A DNA stretch of 37,471 nt from Caryophanales bacterium UBA4855 (GCA_002399785.1 DHEH01000012.1:1-37471), one strand, 5' to 3'. Shown: positions 16,553-25,669, numbered from the stretch's first letter. Notes: generated by a model not told the origin, from the letters alone. Program-made: numbers and translations.

Positions 16553-16688
16553 AATAATTACCTTTTAAACAACAAAATATTACTATATTTTTCGTCATTT
16601 TTAAACCAACATATTATAGTATAAATATAAACTTTATAACTTTATAAGAAGTGGCCTTTTGTGTATAATTAAAAATAGGTAAAATTTA
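16553..16688. promoter_or_regulatory. Divergent promoter region of prfA and dnaX
   Basis: For prfA (minus) the best pair is TTGGTT at 16604-16609 and TATAGT at 16582-16587, with a 16-base spacer. For dnaX (plus) there is TATAAT at 16664-16669 with a poor -35 (TTTATA) 17 bases upstream. An additional TATAAT-like string lies near 16615. No operator is obvious. Confidence 0.55.
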
Positions 16689-18410
16689 ATGTCTTATTTA
16701 GCTCTTTATAGAAAATACAGAAGTAATACTTTTGATGAATTGGTTGGGCAAAAACCTGTTATTCAAACTTTGGAAAATGCTCTTAAAAACAATAAAATAG
16801 CTCACGCTTATCTTTTTAGTGGCCCAAGAGGAACCGGAAAAACAAGTATTGCTCGTCTTTTCGCTAAAGCTTTAAATTGCGAAGAAGGAATAGGACACCA
16901 ATGTAATACGTGTGAAAATTGTGTTCAGATTGGTGAAGGAATTCATCCAGATGTTATCGAAATCGATGCTGCTAGCAATTCCGGAGTTGACGAAGTAAGA
17001 AATTTAATAGATCAAGTCAAATACGCCCCAATCAAAGGAAGATACAAAGTTTACATTATCGATGAAGTTCATATGATGTCGAACAACGCTTTTAATGCTT
17101 TGTTAAAAACACTTGAAGAACCTCCATCATATGTTGTTTTTATTCTTTGCACCACCGAACCTTACAAAGTTCTCCCTACAATTTTAAGTAGGTGTCAAAG
17201 ATACGAATTTCATAAAATCGACGATTCTGATTTAAAAACGTTATTAAACAGAGTCTTAAAAGAGGAAAAAATAACAGTAGATGAAGGTGTCGTAGATCTT
17301 TTGGTTGAGATTGCTAATGGCGGAGCAAGAGATGCTTTGTCATTACTTGACCAACTTATCGCTTATAGTGGAAATCATATTGCTGTACAAGACATTAAAA
17401 ATGTTTTTGGTCTTACAAGCAATGAGGAAAAACTTAATTTATTAAAACAAATTTCACTATCTCACGTTAATGAGATTCTTAATATCATTAACGAATATGC
17501 AAACAGAAATGTAGATATCAATCGTTTAACAAGTGAATTACTATACTTATTAAAAGATGCATTAATATATGGTAAAACTTCAAATGCTGACTTACTAGAA
17601 GTTTCAAAAGAAAATACTGCAAAAACAATTATAAGTTTATTTAATACTCAACAAATTAATGATTTTATTGATTCATTAATTCAATGTACAAACGAATTTA
17701 AAACTACCTCTAACCCTCGTTTTCTATTCGAGATTTATATGTTAAAAGCTGCAGAGAAATTTAATCAAAATAAAGTTCATTTAGAAGATAAAATAACAAA
17801 AGAAAAGGGATTGACAAAGGATATTGAAGAAAAACATATAGCACCTATTGCTACTAAATCCGAAATTAAAGTTGAAAAAATAACTGAACAAAAACAAGAA
17901 GAAGAAACTCAAGTTTTAAAGAATGAGCCACTCGTTCAACCAAAACCTGAGTTAAAAATTAATAAACCTCACAATGCAAAATTTAATAAATTATTAATTG
18001 AAGGCGATTCAATCAAAGTAGATGAAGACACCATAATTGATTTAATGGTTCTTACAAACTTAAAAAGAGATATTAGGAAAAATCTTATTGCTTCTTGGGA
18101 TAAACTCGATAATTTTATTACCATCGAAAACGCTCAATATGTTGCGATATTAAAAGACGGAAAACCTTTTGCCGTCACCAAGAAACATCTAGTTTTACTT
18201 TATGATTTTAAGACTCCTGCAACAAAAGTTAATATTAAAGAAAATCAAGTTATCTTAAAAGAAATAATTAAGAAATTAACAGGCTTTGATTATCAAATAT
18301 ATGCGATTGATCGTAGCGAATCAACCCACGCAACTTCGAAATTTTATGGGTTACAACAATTAGGTACATTACCAACGGATATAAACGTTGATGATATAAA
18401 TTTAGATTAG
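16689..18410 (+). CDS. dnaX: DNA polymerase III subunit gamma/tau
   Basis: This is the clamp-loader ATPase that loads the beta sliding clamp. Walker A is GPRGTGKT at 45-52, then come a zinc-binding Cys cluster (LNCEEG...CNTCENC, about 64-82), IIDEVHMMS as Walker B, and SRCQRYEF as the SRC arginine-finger motif. The region after about 370 is a charged, low-complexity linker followed by a short tau-like C-terminal domain. At 573 residues it is of ordinary length. I see no obvious A-run of the kind used for the E. coli gamma frameshift. First gene of a seven-gene plus-strand operon. Confidence 0.97.
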   Translation: MSYLALYRKYRSNTFDELVGQKPVIQTLENALKNNKIAHAYLFSGPRGTGKTSIARLFAKALNCEEGIGHQCNTCENCVQIGEGIHPDVIEIDAASNSGVDEVRNLIDQVKYAPIKGRYKVYIIDEVHMMSNNAFNALLKTLEEPPSYVVFILCTTEPYKVLPTILSRCQRYEFHKIDDSDLKTLLNRVLKEEKITVDEGVVDLLVEIANGGARDALSLLDQLIAYSGNHIAVQDIKNVFGLTSNEEKLNLLKQISLSHVNEILNIINEYANRNVDINRLTSELLYLLKDALIYGKTSNADLLEVSKENTAKTIISLFNTQQINDFIDSLIQCTNEFKTTSNPRFLFEIYMLKAAEKFNQNKVHLEDKITKEKGLTKDIEEKHIAPIATKSEIKVEKITEQKQEEETQVLKNEPLVQPKPELKINKPHNAKFNKLLIEGDSIKVDEDTIIDLMVLTNLKRDIRKNLIASWDKLDNFITIENAQYVAILKDGKPFAVTKKHLVLLYDFKTPATKVNIKENQVILKEIIKKLTGFDYQIYAIDRSESTHATSKFYGLQQLGTLPTDINVDDINLD

Positions 18411-18423
18411 GAGGAAATAACTT

Positions 18424-18729
18424 ATGGCAAGTTATCAACAAATGCTTCAACAAATGCAAAAAATTCAAAGAGAATATCAAAAAGCTCAAGAAGTTTTAGA
18501 TTCTTCAACTTTTGATTTTACTGCTAATGGAGTTGTAAAAATTACAATGAAAGGTGATAGATCATTGGTTTCAGTTGAATTTTTAGACAACGATGTTTTA
18601 AAAGAGGACCCAGAGATGGTCGCCGATATGATTAAAATTGCATATGATGGCGTCAAAAAAGAAATTGATGAAGCAATCGAAAAGATTGAAAGTAAATTTA
18701 ATGTCCCTGGTACGCCAGGAATGTTTTAA
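18424..18729 (+). CDS. ybaB: YbaB/EbfC family nucleoid-associated protein
   Basis: The 101 residues match YbaB/EbfC, a small DNA-binding dimer: MQKIQREYQKAQEVL helix, then FDFTANGVVKITMKGDRSLVSVEF, and a helical C-terminus ending PGTPGMF. It follows dnaX by 13 bases behind a strong TAGGAGGAAAT ribosome-binding site and overlaps recR by one base (TAATG). The order dnaX-ybaB-recR is conserved across bacteria. Confidence 0.96.
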   Translation: MASYQQMLQQMQKIQREYQKAQEVLDSSTFDFTANGVVKITMKGDRSLVSVEFLDNDVLKEDPEMVADMIKIAYDGVKKEIDEAIEKIESKFNVPGTPGMF

Positions 18730-19328
18730 TGAAAGAACTTGATTCAATTACTAAATTAACTGAATCTTTTAAGTCTTTTCCTTCAATTGGTGAAAAGTCT
18801 GCAGAACGTATGGCCTACGCTCTTTTAGATATGGACGATTCGAAAGTAACTGAATTAGTGAAATCAATTCAGGAAGCAAAAGAAAAAATTCACTCATGTC
18901 CAATATGTGGATTATTAACCGAGGATAAAGTTTGTACGATTTGTGATGATGAAAATCGTGATCATTCCACTTGTATCATTCTTTCTAACGAAAAAGATGT
19001 TTATAGTTTTGAAAAATTAGGCACTTTCCATGGTGTATATCATGTGTTGGGTGGAGACTTATCAAGTGTAAAAGGAATCACACCAGATAAGTTAAAATTT
19101 AAAGAACTGATTCAAAGAATTGATGATGAAAAAATCAAGGAAATAATTATTGCGACAAATCCAACAATTGAGGGCGAAACAACCGCTTTATATCTCGCAA
19201 AATTATTAAAAGATAAAGATATTAAAATTACTAGATTAGCTTATGGTTTACCAATGGGTGGAGCTCTAGATTATGCTGACGAATTAACAATTGGTAAGGC
19301 TCTAGCTGGCCGAACAAACATAAAATAA
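18729..19328 (+). CDS. recR: Recombination mediator protein RecR
   Basis: RecR works with RecO (and RecF) to load RecA on SSB-coated gaps. The 199 residues show the N-terminal helix-hairpin-helix (FPSIGEKSAERMAY), a four-Cys zinc finger at Cys57, 60, 69 and 72, and a TOPRIM domain (CIILSNEKDVYSFE, later IIATNPTIEGETTALYLAK). LAYGLPMGGALDYADE near the C-terminus is the usual Walker-B-like segment. Translationally coupled to ybaB. Confidence 0.97.
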   Translation: MKELDSITKLTESFKSFPSIGEKSAERMAYALLDMDDSKVTELVKSIQEAKEKIHSCPICGLLTEDKVCTICDDENRDHSTCIILSNEKDVYSFEKLGTFHGVYHVLGGDLSSVKGITPDKLKFKELIQRIDDEKIKEIIIATNPTIEGETTALYLAKLLKDKDIKITRLAYGLPMGGALDYADELTIGKALAGRTNIK

Positions 19329-19340
19329 GGGGGATTGGCA

Positions 19341-19967
19341 ATGTTTATTACTTTTGAAGGTGTAGAAGGTTGTGGAAAAAGCACTGTTATTGAACTTATT
19401 TTTTCAAGGTTACAAAAAGAAAATTATCCAATTATTTTAACTAGAGAACCGGGCGGAGTTAAGATCGCTGAAGAAATTAGAAATATTATTCTTGATAAAG
19501 AAAATACTTCTTTGGATGATAGAACAGAAGCTTTATTATTTGCTGCCAGTAGACGTCAACATTTGGTTGAAAAAGTTTGGCCTGCATTAAAAGAAAATAA
19601 AATAGTTTTATGCGATAGATTTTTAGATTCAAGCTTAGCTTATCAAGGCGGAGGAAAACACCTTGGCGTTGATGAAGTTTTAAATATTAATTTATTTGCT
19701 ACTGAAAAAACAATGCCTGATTTAACTATTCTTTTTGATATCGATCCTAGAATAGGACTTGCAAGAATTAACAAAAATAAAAATCGTGAAGTTAATCGTT
19801 TAGATTTAGAGTCATTAAAATTTTATGATACTGTTCGCAATACATTCTTAGAATTAAGCAAAAAATATAACGAAAGATATGTTGTTATAGATGCTAGTAA
19901 AACATTAGATGAAGTTGTAGAAAATGTTTATAGCATCATAAAGAAGAGATTAGATGGATTACATTAA
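19341..19967 (+). CDS. tmk: Thymidylate kinase
   Basis: Tmk phosphorylates dTMP to dTDP. P-loop GVEGCGKS is at 7-14, the TREPGG substrate motif follows, then the CDRFLDSSLAYQG DRX region and a short lid (KNREVNRLD). The start chosen is ATG 19341, 7 bases after AAGGGGG. A TTG two codons earlier lies within the spacer and would leave the ribosome-binding site too close. The 18 bases TAAGGGGGATTGGCAATG are identical to those at the prfB start. It overlaps holB by 14 bases. Confidence 0.96.
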   Translation: MFITFEGVEGCGKSTVIELIFSRLQKENYPIILTREPGGVKIAEEIRNIILDKENTSLDDRTEALLFAASRRQHLVEKVWPALKENKIVLCDRFLDSSLAYQGGGKHLGVDEVLNINLFATEKTMPDLTILFDIDPRIGLARINKNKNREVNRLDLESLKFYDTVRNTFLELSKKYNERYVVIDASKTLDEVVENVYSIIKKRLDGLH

Positions 19968-20925
19968 TTATTTAAAAGAATATCAAAAGGTTCCTTATCA
20001 AGTTTTCTCAAACGCTTTGAAAGAAAATCTTTTTTTTCATGCATATTTATTGAGTGGACCAATTGGCACACCAACTCTTGAAATAGCTAAATTTCTTTCA
20101 AAAAGCATCTTAAACGGTTCAAATAACTTTATAAAAGAAGAAAATACGCTAAGTAAAAGAATTGATGATGGAAATTATGCCGATTTAATAATTCTTGATG
20201 GTAAGAAAAGTCAAATTAAAATCGAAGATATAAGAAACATTGAAGATGCTTTTTCAAAAACAGCTATTGAAAAAAAAGGAATTAAAATTTACATCATAAA
20301 CATTGTAGAAAACATGGCAAACAATGCAACAAACGCTTTACTTAAATTTTTAGAAGAACCGCTTCCAAACACTTATGCATTTTTAATAACCGAAAACGAA
20401 TTTAGCGTTTTACCAACCATTCGAAGCAGGTGTCAAATAATTCATTTTTCTACAATTGATCAACACGATTTAATTAATAATTCAATTAAAGAAGATATAA
20501 AAGAAGACGATGCTCAAATATTATCTTTTTTCTATAACGATCCATCGATGATCAAAGAAGAAAGCGTAGATGAAGATTATTTATTTGCGAAAAAGTCCGT
20601 TATAGATTTTCTAAATTTACTAGATAAAAAGGACGAACTAAGATTGTATGTTGAGATGAATTGTTTAAAAAATCTTAAAGATAAAAATGCATTTAGATTC
20701 TTCATTGATATGTTATTAGCATTTTTGAAAGAATCGCTTAAATTAAAACATAACAAACCTATTGTACTGACTAACTTTGACAAAATACTATCTTTAATTC
20801 TTAATACAATGCCTGATATAGATGATAAAGTAATAAAATTAATGAATTATAGAAACGAATTGAATTATAATTTAAATACATCTCTTCTCTTGATAAACTT
20901 AATTGAATCGGTGTTTGGAGCTTAA
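19954..20925 (+). CDS. holB: DNA polymerase III subunit delta'
   Basis: This is a clamp-loader subunit paired with DnaX. The 323-residue protein has the AAA+ layout but a degenerate P-loop (SGPIGTPT, without the GKT of DnaX), as is usual for delta'. It keeps NNATNALLKFLEEPLPNTYAFL and the SRC motif (IRSRCQIIHF). The four-Cys zinc knuckle found in many delta' proteins is missing: the corresponding region (about 45-70) has no cysteine. It starts inside tmk, so it is coupled. In Bacillus holB also follows tmk, with yaaQ/yaaR between. Confidence 0.93.
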   Translation: MDYINYLKEYQKVPYQVFSNALKENLFFHAYLLSGPIGTPTLEIAKFLSKSILNGSNNFIKEENTLSKRIDDGNYADLIILDGKKSQIKIEDIRNIEDAFSKTAIEKKGIKIYIINIVENMANNATNALLKFLEEPLPNTYAFLITENEFSVLPTIRSRCQIIHFSTIDQHDLINNSIKEDIKEDDAQILSFFYNDPSMIKEESVDEDYLFAKKSVIDFLNLLDKKDELRLYVEMNCLKNLKDKNAFRFFIDMLLAFLKESLKLKHNKPIVLTNFDKILSLILNTMPDIDDKVIKLMNYRNELNYNLNTSLLLINLIESVFGA

Positions 20926-20927
20926 AA

Positions 20928-22079
20928 ATGAAATATTATGTAAATGTAACCTTTAATGATAATGGGAAAAAATACTTTTTTTCTACTGATGATGAAACCC
21001 TAAAGATAGGCGATTTTGTTGTCGTTGACACAGTAATCGGTAGAGAAATTGGAACCATTTCATCCGTTCCTTTAGAGATAAATGTAGAAGAAATTAAATT
21101 TGAATTAAAACCAATTTTAAGAAAAGCAAACGATTTCGATTTACGTTGCCGTGAAGAAAATATTGAAGATGCCAAAGAAGCAAAGATTCTTTTTTCTAAA
21201 TCTGTTGCAAATTTAAAACTTGAAATGGATTTAATTGATGCTGAATATACACTTGATAGAAGTAAACTTCTTTTCACATATATCGCGAACGCTAGAGTAG
21301 ATTTCCGTGAATTGCTACGTGTTTTAGCTAGTTCTTTACATTGCCGTATCGAACTAAGACAAATTAATGCTCGTGAAAGAGCACAATCAATTGGTGGCAT
21401 TGGAATTTGTGGTTTATCACTTTGCTGCACTACTTTTTTGAAAGAATTCGAAGGTGTATCTTTAAATAAAGCGAAAAATCAAATGTTAGCAATCAATATT
21501 CCGAAAATTAGTGGTCAATGCGGAAAATTAATGTGCTGTTTAAAATTTGAAGATGACGATTACACAGAAGAAAAGAAGAAATATCCACATATTGGAACGC
21601 CTGTTAAATATAACGGAAACGATTTTAAAGTCGATGGTTTTAACATTCTTTCACAAACCATTAAGCTTAAAAATGAAGATGCAATCGAAATTATAACATT
21701 AGATAAATTTAACGAACTTATAAATCCAAATTATAGACCAAGACAACAAACTACTCCTACAAACAATTATCAAAATAAGCAAAATCCTTATAACAACAAT
21801 AACGGAAACGGAAATGGTAATTTCAAACAACAAAATCAACAACAAAAACCCAACAATTACCAACAAAATAATAAACAAAATAATTTTGATGCTAATAAAA
21901 AAGCACATGGCGATCGTAAAGCAAATTATTTCAATAATAAACACAGAAATAACAATCAAAACCAAAATAGAAGTTCAGGACAAAACAATAATCCTCCACT
22001 AAATAACCAAAAACCTGGAAATAATTATAATCACGGTTTTAATGGCTCGCCAAACATTAACAAGGACAAAGATAAATAA
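20928..22079 (+). CDS. ricT: RicT/YaaT (PSP1 domain) protein with a long Asn/Gln-rich tail
   Basis: RicT (YaaT) is part of the RicAFT complex, which in B. subtilis carries Fe-S clusters, promotes RNase Y maturation of mRNAs and affects sporulation and competence. The PSP1 core (about 1-262) is well conserved: FDLRCREE, LFTYIANARVDFRELLRVLA, and the Cys cluster CGLSLCC (161-167) plus CGKLMCC (198-204). From about 269 to 383 the sequence is almost wholly Asn, Gln, Lys and Pro (NNNNGNGNGN, QQNQQQKPNN), with few hydrophobic residues. This is a disordered, prion-like tail that the RicT proteins I know lack or have much shorter. It follows holB directly and overlaps rsmI by one base. Confidence 0.92.
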   Translation: MKYYVNVTFNDNGKKYFFSTDDETLKIGDFVVVDTVIGREIGTISSVPLEINVEEIKFELKPILRKANDFDLRCREENIEDAKEAKILFSKSVANLKLEMDLIDAEYTLDRSKLLFTYIANARVDFRELLRVLASSLHCRIELRQINARERAQSIGGIGICGLSLCCTTFLKEFEGVSLNKAKNQMLAINIPKISGQCGKLMCCLKFEDDDYTEEKKKYPHIGTPVKYNGNDFKVDGFNILSQTIKLKNEDAIEIITLDKFNELINPNYRPRQQTTPTNNYQNKQNPYNNNNGNGNGNFKQQNQQQKPNNYQQNNKQNNFDANKKAHGDRKANYFNNKHRNNNQNQNRSSGQNNNPPLNNQKPGNNYNHGFNGSPNINKDKDK

Positions 22080-22921
22080 TGAGCGGAAACCTTTATTTAA
22101 TTCCTTCTCCAATCGGCAATATGAAAGACGTTTCTCCTCGTGTTCAAGAAACACTTCTTTTGTGCGATTACATCGCATGTGAGGACACAAGAAACACTCT
22201 TAAATTATTAAATATTTTAGGAATAAGAAAAAAATGTGTTTCTTGTCACGAACACAACGAATTAAAGATTTCACCTTCTATTATCAAAGACTTAAAAAAT
22301 GGTAAAAATATCGGGTATTTAAGCGATGCAGGTTACCCATGTATTAGTGATCCAGGCCATTTATTAGCTAAAGAAGCTATCAACAACAATATTACAGTTG
22401 TTCCTCTTTCGGGAGCCAGCGCCTTTTTAAATGCATTAGTTGGAAGCGGAATTGACCCATCAAAATTCTTATTTTACGGCTTTCTAAATTCAAAATCTGA
22501 AGATAGAAAAAAAGAACTAAACAATCTAAAAGAAGTACCCTTTACTGTGGTTTTTTACGAATCACCACATAGAATTGATAAAACATTAGAAGATATTTAT
22601 GAAGTTTTTGGCAATCGCAAAATTACTATTGCTCGCGAATTAACGAAGATACATGAAGAATTTATCAGGTCAACACTTAAAGACTTAGTTGAAGAAAAAA
22701 GAGAATATATTGGTGAAATGGTTTTAATAATTAATAAATACACCGCTTCTGAAGAGGTCAGCGAAGAATTAAGTGATGAAGAAATTACAAAATACTTAAA
22801 TACACTTTTAAATAATGGCGTAAGCAGCAAAGATGCTATAACATCACTTGCTTTACTTAAGAAAACAAATAAAAATCGCATTAAAGCGATTTATTATTCA
22901 TTAAATAAAGATAAAAATTAG
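22079..22921 (+). CDS. rsmI: 16S rRNA (cytidine-1402-2'-O) methyltransferase
   Basis: RsmI methylates the ribose of C1402 in the decoding centre. The 280-residue tetrapyrrole-methylase-fold protein has the N-terminal LYLIPSPIGNMKDVSPR, CEDTRNTLKLL, GYLSDAGYPCISDPG, PLSGASAFLNALVGSG and FYESPHRI motifs, all diagnostic. It begins on the last base of the ricT stop and ends the plus-strand operon. Its stop overlaps that of the convergent RluD-like gene by four bases, leaving no room for a terminator. Confidence 0.96.
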   Translation: MSGNLYLIPSPIGNMKDVSPRVQETLLLCDYIACEDTRNTLKLLNILGIRKKCVSCHEHNELKISPSIIKDLKNGKNIGYLSDAGYPCISDPGHLLAKEAINNNITVVPLSGASAFLNALVGSGIDPSKFLFYGFLNSKSEDRKKELNNLKEVPFTVVFYESPHRIDKTLEDIYEVFGNRKITIARELTKIHEEFIRSTLKDLVEEKREYIGEMVLIINKYTASEEVSEELSDEEITKYLNTLLNNGVSSKDAITSLALLKKTNKNRIKAIYYSLNKDKN

Positions 22922-23856
22922 TTTTTCTTTAATAAACCTGAGAATTCTTTAGGCATATCAGCTTTAAACTTATATGTCTTTTTTGTTAAAGGATTTATTA
23001 AATCAAGTTCGTAAGCATGTAAGCACAATCTGTTGATTGGGTTTTCTGGTTCTCCATATTTATCATCGCCAAGCACATAATGACCCAAAGAACCTAGAGT
23101 AACACGAATTTGATTCTTTCTTCCGGTCATAATGTTTACATCTAATAAGCTATATTTCTTATTTTCTTTAATAACTGTATATTTTGTAATACATTTTTGT
23201 GCATCTCGTCCAGGACGAGATAAATACATCAAATTTAAATTATTCATCTTCAAATAATTCGTAATTGTATCTTCTTTTTTCTCTAATAACCCTTCAACAA
23301 CAGCATAATATCCTCTTTTTTTAACAATATCATTCCAGTTATCTTGTAATGCAGCTCTGGTTTCGTCATTTTTAGCAAACATTAAAACCCCACTTGTCTC
23401 TTTATCAAGTCTATGAACAACAAAGGCACGTGCATGTCTATCTTTGCTTTGCAAATAATCAGTAATCATTCTATAGGCGGTGCTGCTCTTTTCTTTGTCG
23501 CTAGCAACGCTTAATAAACCAAATGGTTTATTAATTGCAATTACATCGTCATCTTCAAAAATTATTGGTAAATCCCCTCTGCTTTTCTTTCTGATAGGTC
23601 TTTTAGAGACAATTAAAGAGTCGCCTTTATATATCTTAAAATCAAATTGTGAAACAGGTGCTCCATCAATTGCAATTAAATGATGACTAAGTAAATTCTT
23701 AGCATTGTTTCTTGAGAATTGAAGATTTTCAATTAAGTAATTTAAAAGCTCAGAATCTTTTAAAACTTTATACTCTTTAAAATCGATTCTTTTCTCTTTT
23801 AATGATTGTTCTTTAATATTTCTTGTTTTAAGGTTTTGTTTATAATTTTTATTCAT
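22918..23856 (-). CDS. RluA/RluD family 23S rRNA pseudouridine synthase
   Basis: This enzyme isomerises uridine to pseudouridine in large-subunit rRNA. An N-terminal S4 domain (residues about 34-88; LNYLIENLQFSRNNAKNLL, then KIYKGDSLIV) is followed by the catalytic domain: INKPFGLLSV, VVHRLDKETSG with catalytic Asp151, RGYYAVVEG, and GRKNQIRVTLGSLGH. The target position (RluD-, RluC- or RluA-like) cannot be set from the sequence. The 30-residue basic N-terminus is an extra. It overlaps the end of pyrG by 8 bases, so it is expressed from the pyrG promoter. Confidence 0.93.
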   Translation of the reverse strand: MNKNYKQNLKTRNIKEQSLKEKRIDFKEYKVLKDSELLNYLIENLQFSRNNAKNLLSHHLIAIDGAPVSQFDFKIYKGDSLIVSKRPIRKKSRGDLPIIFEDDDVIAINKPFGLLSVASDKEKSSTAYRMITDYLQSKDRHARAFVVHRLDKETSGVLMFAKNDETRAALQDNWNDIVKKRGYYAVVEGLLEKKEDTITNYLKMNNLNLMYLSRPGRDAQKCITKYTVIKENKKYSLLDVNIMTGRKNQIRVTLGSLGHYVLGDDKYGEPENPINRLCLHAYELDLINPLTKKTYKFKADMPKEFSGLLKKN

Positions 23857-25477
23857 GTTCTTCCTCGTAGATAATACTAGCTTTTATTAAACCTAAAAAC
23901 AATGGGTGAGGTTTTAAAGGTCTTGATTGAAATTCTGGATGAAATTGAGATGCCATAAAAAATGGATGATCTTTTAACTCGATCAATTCACATAAATTTG
24001 TTTGAGGATTGATTCCAGAAAAAACAACTCCAGTATCTTCGAAAGATTTTTTAAATTCATTATTAAATTCATATCTATGTCTATGTCTTTCTTTAATATG
24101 ATCCATTTTATATAAGGAGTAAGCTTTAGTATCGGGTTGGATATCACAATCATAATCGCCAAGTCTCATTGTTCCGCCCATCTTAATACCTTTATATTGA
24201 TCTGGAAGATAATCAATAATTTTAAATTTAGTATCAGCATCAAATTCAGTGGAATTAGCTCCTTTTAAATTAAGAACATCTTGAGCCATTTCTATCAATG
24301 AGCATTGCATACCTAAGCATAAACCTAAAAATGGAATTTTATTGATTCTAGCGTATCTTATTGCACATATTTTGCCTTCAATACCACGATTACCAAATCC
24401 ACCAGGAACAACTATTCCATCAGCTCCTTTTAGTAATTCAGAACAATTTTCGTCATTTAATTTTTCACTATCAACCCACATAATATTTACTTTATGTTTT
24501 GTGCTATAACCAGCAAATTTAAGTGATTCAGCAACGCTAATATATGCGTCATGAAGAGAAACATATTTACCAACTAAAGCAATGTTAACTTCTTTCTTCA
24601 GATTCTTAATAACATCAATTAATTTGATCCGATCATCCATATTAGCTTTTGGAGCACATGTCAATCTTAAGTGATTTACAATTAAATCATCAACGTGTTG
24701 TCTTTGTAAATTTAAAGCGACTTCATAAATAATCTTCTCATCTTCAACACTAATAACAGCATCTTTTTGTAAATTGCAAAACAAAGCAACCTTTTCTCTA
24801 CTAGCAACATCAACTCTTTTTTCACAGCGTAATAATAAGCAATCAGGTTGAATACCTAATCCAGTTAACTCTTTAACGCTGTGTTGAGTTGGTTTAGTTT
24901 TGATTTCATCAGTTGTATTTAAATGTGGGACGAGTGTGTTATGAACAAAAAAAGTATTTTCATATCCATAATCTCTTCTCATTTGTCTTATTGCTTCTAA
25001 GAAAGGTAAAGATTCGATATCACCAACAGTTCCTCCGATTTCAACAATACAAATATCGGTATCACTTTTGGCTTTAAATCCTTCAACAATTCTTTTCTTT
25101 ATTTCGTTAGTTATATGGGGAATAATTTGAATAGTTGCACCTAAATATTTGCCTTTTCTTTCGTTATCAATTACTGTGGAATAAACTCTTCCACTAGTAA
25201 CGCTCGATTCTTTAGTTAAATTTGTATTTATAATTCTTTCATAGTGCCCTAAATCAAGATCAGTTTCAGCACCATCTTTAGTAACATAAACTTCACCATG
25301 TTGATAAGGACTCATTGTGCCTGGATCAACATTAAGATATGGATCTAATTTCATGGAAAAAATATTGAGACCTCTTCTTTTAAGTAATCTACCGATACTA
25401 GCAGCACTAATACCTTTACCTAAACTTGAAACGACTCCACCAGTAACAAATATGAATTTCATTTGTTTCTTTTCCAT
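23849..25477 (-). CDS. pyrG: CTP synthase
   Basis: PyrG aminates UTP to CTP using glutamine. The 542-residue, two-domain enzyme starts with KFIFVTGGVVSSLGKGISAA (P-loop). The glutaminase domain has GLCLGMQC with nucleophile Cys387 and a C-terminal His-Pro-Glu (ASQFHPEFQSRP). AAAGGAG lies 5 bases before the ATG. The upstream region contains a candidate GGGC transcription start, the feature by which B. subtilis pyrG is controlled through reiterative G addition at low CTP. It is followed by the RluD-type gene. Confidence 0.97.
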   Translation of the reverse strand: MEKKQMKFIFVTGGVVSSLGKGISAASIGRLLKRRGLNIFSMKLDPYLNVDPGTMSPYQHGEVYVTKDGAETDLDLGHYERIINTNLTKESSVTSGRVYSTVIDNERKGKYLGATIQIIPHITNEIKKRIVEGFKAKSDTDICIVEIGGTVGDIESLPFLEAIRQMRRDYGYENTFFVHNTLVPHLNTTDEIKTKPTQHSVKELTGLGIQPDCLLLRCEKRVDVASREKVALFCNLQKDAVISVEDEKIIYEVALNLQRQHVDDLIVNHLRLTCAPKANMDDRIKLIDVIKNLKKEVNIALVGKYVSLHDAYISVAESLKFAGYSTKHKVNIMWVDSEKLNDENCSELLKGADGIVVPGGFGNRGIEGKICAIRYARINKIPFLGLCLGMQCSLIEMAQDVLNLKGANSTEFDADTKFKIIDYLPDQYKGIKMGGTMRLGDYDCDIQPDTKAYSLYKMDHIKERHRHRYEFNNEFKKSFEDTGVVFSGINPQTNLCELIELKDHPFFMASQFHPEFQSRPLKPHPLFLGLIKASIIYEEEHE

Positions 25478-25541
25478 AATGACTCCTTTATAAAATATAA
25501 AAAATAAACGATAAGTGTATTATTTCTTATATTATTGGGAT

Positions 25542-25557
25542 GCCCTTTATTATTCTA
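25542..25557 (-). promoter_or_regulatory. Candidate pyrG promoter with GGGC start
   Basis: On the minus strand TAGAAT (25552-25557) is followed after six bases by GGGC (25542-25545), giving a predicted start at 25545 and a leader of about 67 bases. B. subtilis pyrG also starts GGGC, where low CTP causes repeated G insertion that blocks attenuation. Only a weak, GC-free hairpin is seen in the leader here, so the control is inference. Confidence 0.4.
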
Positions 25558-25587
25558 CATTAAAGAAATCTTTTTTAAATAAGAAAG

Positions 25588-25669
25588 TGGCAATAATTTT
25601 GACAGTATTCAAAGACATATGCTTAATATTATTAAAGATTTTTTTATTATAAAAACAAAATTATTGCCA
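25588..25669. repeat. 82-base element bounded by perfect 14-base inverted repeats
   Basis: TGGCAATAATTTTG (25588-25601) and its exact complement (25656-25669) are separated by 54 very AT-rich bases, which include a smaller CTTAAT/ATTAAG hairpin. Size and structure fit a miniature inverted-repeat element, or a stem-loop RNA. No clear target-site duplication flanks it, and no transposase is present. Confidence 0.5.

Noticed and set aside
19335..19967. tmk starting at TTG 19335
   Set aside because: The TTG is within the spacer after AAGGGGG; ATG 19341 is at the right distance and begins at the conserved strand.
21699..21965. A hydrophobic open frame opposite the RicT tail
   Set aside because: It is the antisense of AAT/AAC/CAA repeats, which gives Ile/Leu/Val by composition; it has no ribosome-binding site.
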